The notes beneath the pieces are model-generated. The model made no database searches, was not told where the DNA came from, and saw only the letters and a program-made list of their open reading frames with translations. A program made the translations under genes and the position numbers. A stretch of DNA of 64,000 nucleotides. Source: Xylanimonas allomyrinae. GTDB lineage: Bacteria; Actinomycetota; Actinomycetes; Actinomycetales; Cellulomonadaceae. The stretch covers positions 2,356,001 to 2,420,000 of the forward strand of contig NZ_CP035495.1 in assembly GCF_004135345.1 (NCBI RefSeq), given 5' to 3'. This document shows, in pieces, positions 62,420 to 64,000 of the stretch; position 1 is the stretch's first letter; each line of letters opens with the position of its first letter.

Positions 62420-64000
62420 GTGTCGACGGAGCAGCCCCTGACGGTCCCCGGTCCCGTGCCGGCCGCGGCGAGCGCCGGCGTCCGCCCGGAACCCGGCCCG
62501 GCGGCGCAGCGCCGCCGCACCCGTCGCCGCGCCCGCCGGGTGGTACTCCTCGTCGCCGCCGCCCTGGTCGTGGCGATCGCCGTCGCCGCCCTGCTGCTCG
62601 CCCGCGACGCCCGGACCGCGCAGCGCGCCCTCGACGACGCCGCCGGGCGGGTCCCCCAGGTCGAGCGGGACCTCGCCGACGGCGGCGACCCGGCCGCGCT
62701 CGAGGCCCAGCTCGCGGCGCTCCGGCGCGACACCGCAGTCGCCCGCGCGCACACGGACGGCCCGCTGTGGGCGATCGGCGCCCGCTTGCCCGTGGCGGGC
62801 CCCAACATCGACGCCGTGGCGCGCATCGCTGCCGCGCTCGACGACGTCGCCCGTGACGTGGCTCCCGCGCTCGTCGAGGTGCGCGCCACCGTCGCCGGCA
62901 TCCAGCGCACCGAGGACGGCGGGATCGACCTGGCCGCGCTCACGCGCGTCGCGCCCCGGCTGACCACCGCGCAGACCGCCATGGACGCCGCCACCGCGAG
63001 CCTCGGCCGGATCGACGGCCAGCGGCTGCTGCCCCGGCTCGCCGGTCCGCTCGACACCCTGCGCGCGCGGCTCGACGGCATCGGCTCGATGGTCACGACG
63101 GCCGGCCGCGCCGCCACGCTCGTGCCGCCGATGCTCGGTGCCGACGGGCCGCGCACGTACCTGGTGCTCGCGATGACGAACGCCGAGCTGCGCTCGGGCG
63201 GCGGCATCGTCGGTTCGGCCGTGCTGCTGCGTGCCGACGGCGGCCGCGTCGAGGTGATCACCCAGGTCGCGGCGACGGACGTGCCGACGTTCACGACGCC
63301 GGTCGAGGGTCTCGACCCCGAGACGACGGCGGTCTTCTCCGACCGGCCGGCCCGGTTCGTCCAGGACGTGACGATGACCCCGGAGTTCCCCACGACGGCG
63401 GCGCTCGCCGCACGCATGTGGGCCCAGACGCACGGTGAGCAGGTCGACGGCGTCGTCGCCACCGACCCCGTCGCCCTCGCCCGCCTCCTGGCGGCCACCG
63501 GACCGGTCGACGTGCCGCTTCCGGCGGCGAGCGCCGCGCGCCTGGGCATGCCGAGCGTCTCGGTGAGCGCCGACAACGCGGTCCAGCTCCTGGAGCACGA
63601 CGTGTACGTGTCGCTCGCGCTCGGCCCGCACGACGCGGACACCTTCTTCGGGTCGCTGGTCGCCGCGACGGCCGCGCGGCTGGAGTCGGCCGACGTCGGC
63701 GCGTCCGCGCTGGTGAAGGCGCTCGCCGCTGGAGCGGACGACCATCGCGTCCTGGTCTGGTCGGCGCGGGCCGACGAGCAGGCGCGGCTGGCCGGGACGG
63801 TGCTCGGGGGCACGTTCCTGTCCTCCCCGCGTGCGGCCGACGCCGTCGGGGTGTTCTTCGACGACGCGATCTCCGGGAAAATGAGCTGGTTCCTCGACTC
63901 GTCGGTCACGCTCGTGTCCTCGACCTGCACGGACGCCGGGCGGGTCGACACGGTCGACGTCACGCTGACGTCGACGGCCCCTGCGGACGCCGCCACCCTG
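62420..64000 (+). CDS. DUF4012 domain membrane-anchored protein (3' end outside window)
   Basis: Open to the last base: 527 codons with no stop, so the gene continues. A basic N-terminus (QRRRTRRRARR) is followed by one membrane helix (VVLLVAAALVVAIAVAALLLA), a coiled region, then the DUF4012 domain (GPRTYLVLAMTNAELRSGGGIVGSAVLL). The family is found near exopolysaccharide or cell-envelope glycan genes in actinobacteria. Its role is not established. GTG 62420 is chosen from the -10 spacing. Confidence 0.85.
   Translation, partial: MSTEQPLTVPGPVPAAASAGVRPEPGPAAQRRRTRRRARRVVLLVAAALVVAIAVAALLLARDARTAQRALDDAAGRVPQVERDLADGGDPAALEAQLAALRRDTAVARAHTDGPLWAIGARLPVAGPNIDAVARIAAALDDVARDVAPALVEVRATVAGIQRTEDGGIDLAALTRVAPRLTTAQTAMDAATASLGRIDGQRLLPRLAGPLDTLRARLDGIGSMVTTAGRAATLVPPMLGADGPRTYLVLAMTNAELRSGGGIVGSAVLLRADGGRVEVITQVAATDVPTFTTPVEGLDPETTAVFSDRPARFVQDVTMTPEFPTTAALAARMWAQTHGEQVDGVVATDPVALARLLAATGPVDVPLPAASAARLGMPSVSVSADNAVQLLEHDVYVSLALGPHDADTFFGSLVAATAARLESADVGASALVKALAAGADDHRVLVWSARADEQARLAGTVLGGTFLSSPRAADAVGVFFDDAISGKMSWFLDSSVTLVSSTCTDAGRVDTVDVTLTSTAPADAATL

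Noticed and set aside
1-64000. tRNA genes, insertion sequences, prophage or toxin-antitoxin genes
   Set aside because: No T-loop signatures, transposase motifs, terminal inverted repeats or phage proteins were seen in either strand by reading.

Overview
The window is about 72-74% G+C by eye, coding-dense, with GTG/TTG starts and 4-nt ATGA/GTGA gene overlaps. It carries actinobacterial marker genes: lsr2, carD, mshA (mycothiol), senX3-regX3, F420 genes cofC/cofD, DUF3180 and DUF4012. Together these point to an actinomycete of the Micrococcales, most like Cellulomonas or Promicromonosporaceae. That placement is inference from gene content and order. There are no rRNA or recognisable tRNA genes, insertion sequences, phage genes or CRISPR arrays; this is chromosome backbone.

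Layout. 1-9.5 kb: 3' end of a DUF4032 gene, rlmB and cysS, a PLP amino-acid deaminase/aldolase diverging from a sugar-lactone oxidase, tetR-ispF-ispD-carD (leftward) and a small lipoprotein gene. 9.5-20.7 kb: a phosphate region with two complete leftward pstSCAB operons in tandem, each behind a PHO-box-like direct repeat, then regX3-senX3 and phoU. 20.8-25.6 kb: gpmA, a DUF1540 gene, a deazaflavin-dependent reductase, mshA with a lactonase, and lsr2. 25.6-38.7 kb: one leftward housekeeping block tilS-hpt-ftsH-folE-folP-folB/K-DUF3180-PH-PH-DUF2520-lysS, largely translationally coupled. 38.8-48.6 kb: a zincin, a PBP4-type carboxypeptidase, ppa, an alcohol dehydrogenase with an F420 oxidoreductase, an NlpC/P60 hydrolase, and metY-metX. 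48.7-56.2 kb: small enzymes, an orphan modified-DNA-reader-like protein, cofD-cofC, a nitroreductase and a double GNAT protein. 56.3-64 kb: a giant FAD/Fe-S oxidoreductase, OsmC, a membrane protein, an ECF-like sigma factor and the start of a DUF4012 protein.

Two features recur. (1) Six genes (rlmB, carD, pstA1, folB/K, a zinc-type dehydrogenase, a nitroreductase) are each broken by what looks like one missing base in a run of G or C. Conserved protein sequence resumes in the next frame every time, so under-called homopolymers in a draft sequence are more likely than six real mutations. (2) Many starts lie exactly 6-8 nt downstream of a TAnnnT-type -10 box, which is the geometry of leaderless transcripts.

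The most interesting biology is a 99.8%-identical 904-bp module (pstB plus the last third-of-a-hundred codons of pstA) shared by two otherwise divergent pst operons and lower in G+C than its surroundings. Other points are the PHO-box/-10 geometry common to both pst promoters, an attenuator-like hairpin only in pstS1-pstC1, a short leader peptide and repeated decamer before metYX, and an orphan protein joining a degenerate nuclease-like N-terminus to a RAMA-like C-terminus through a minisatellite-encoded linker.
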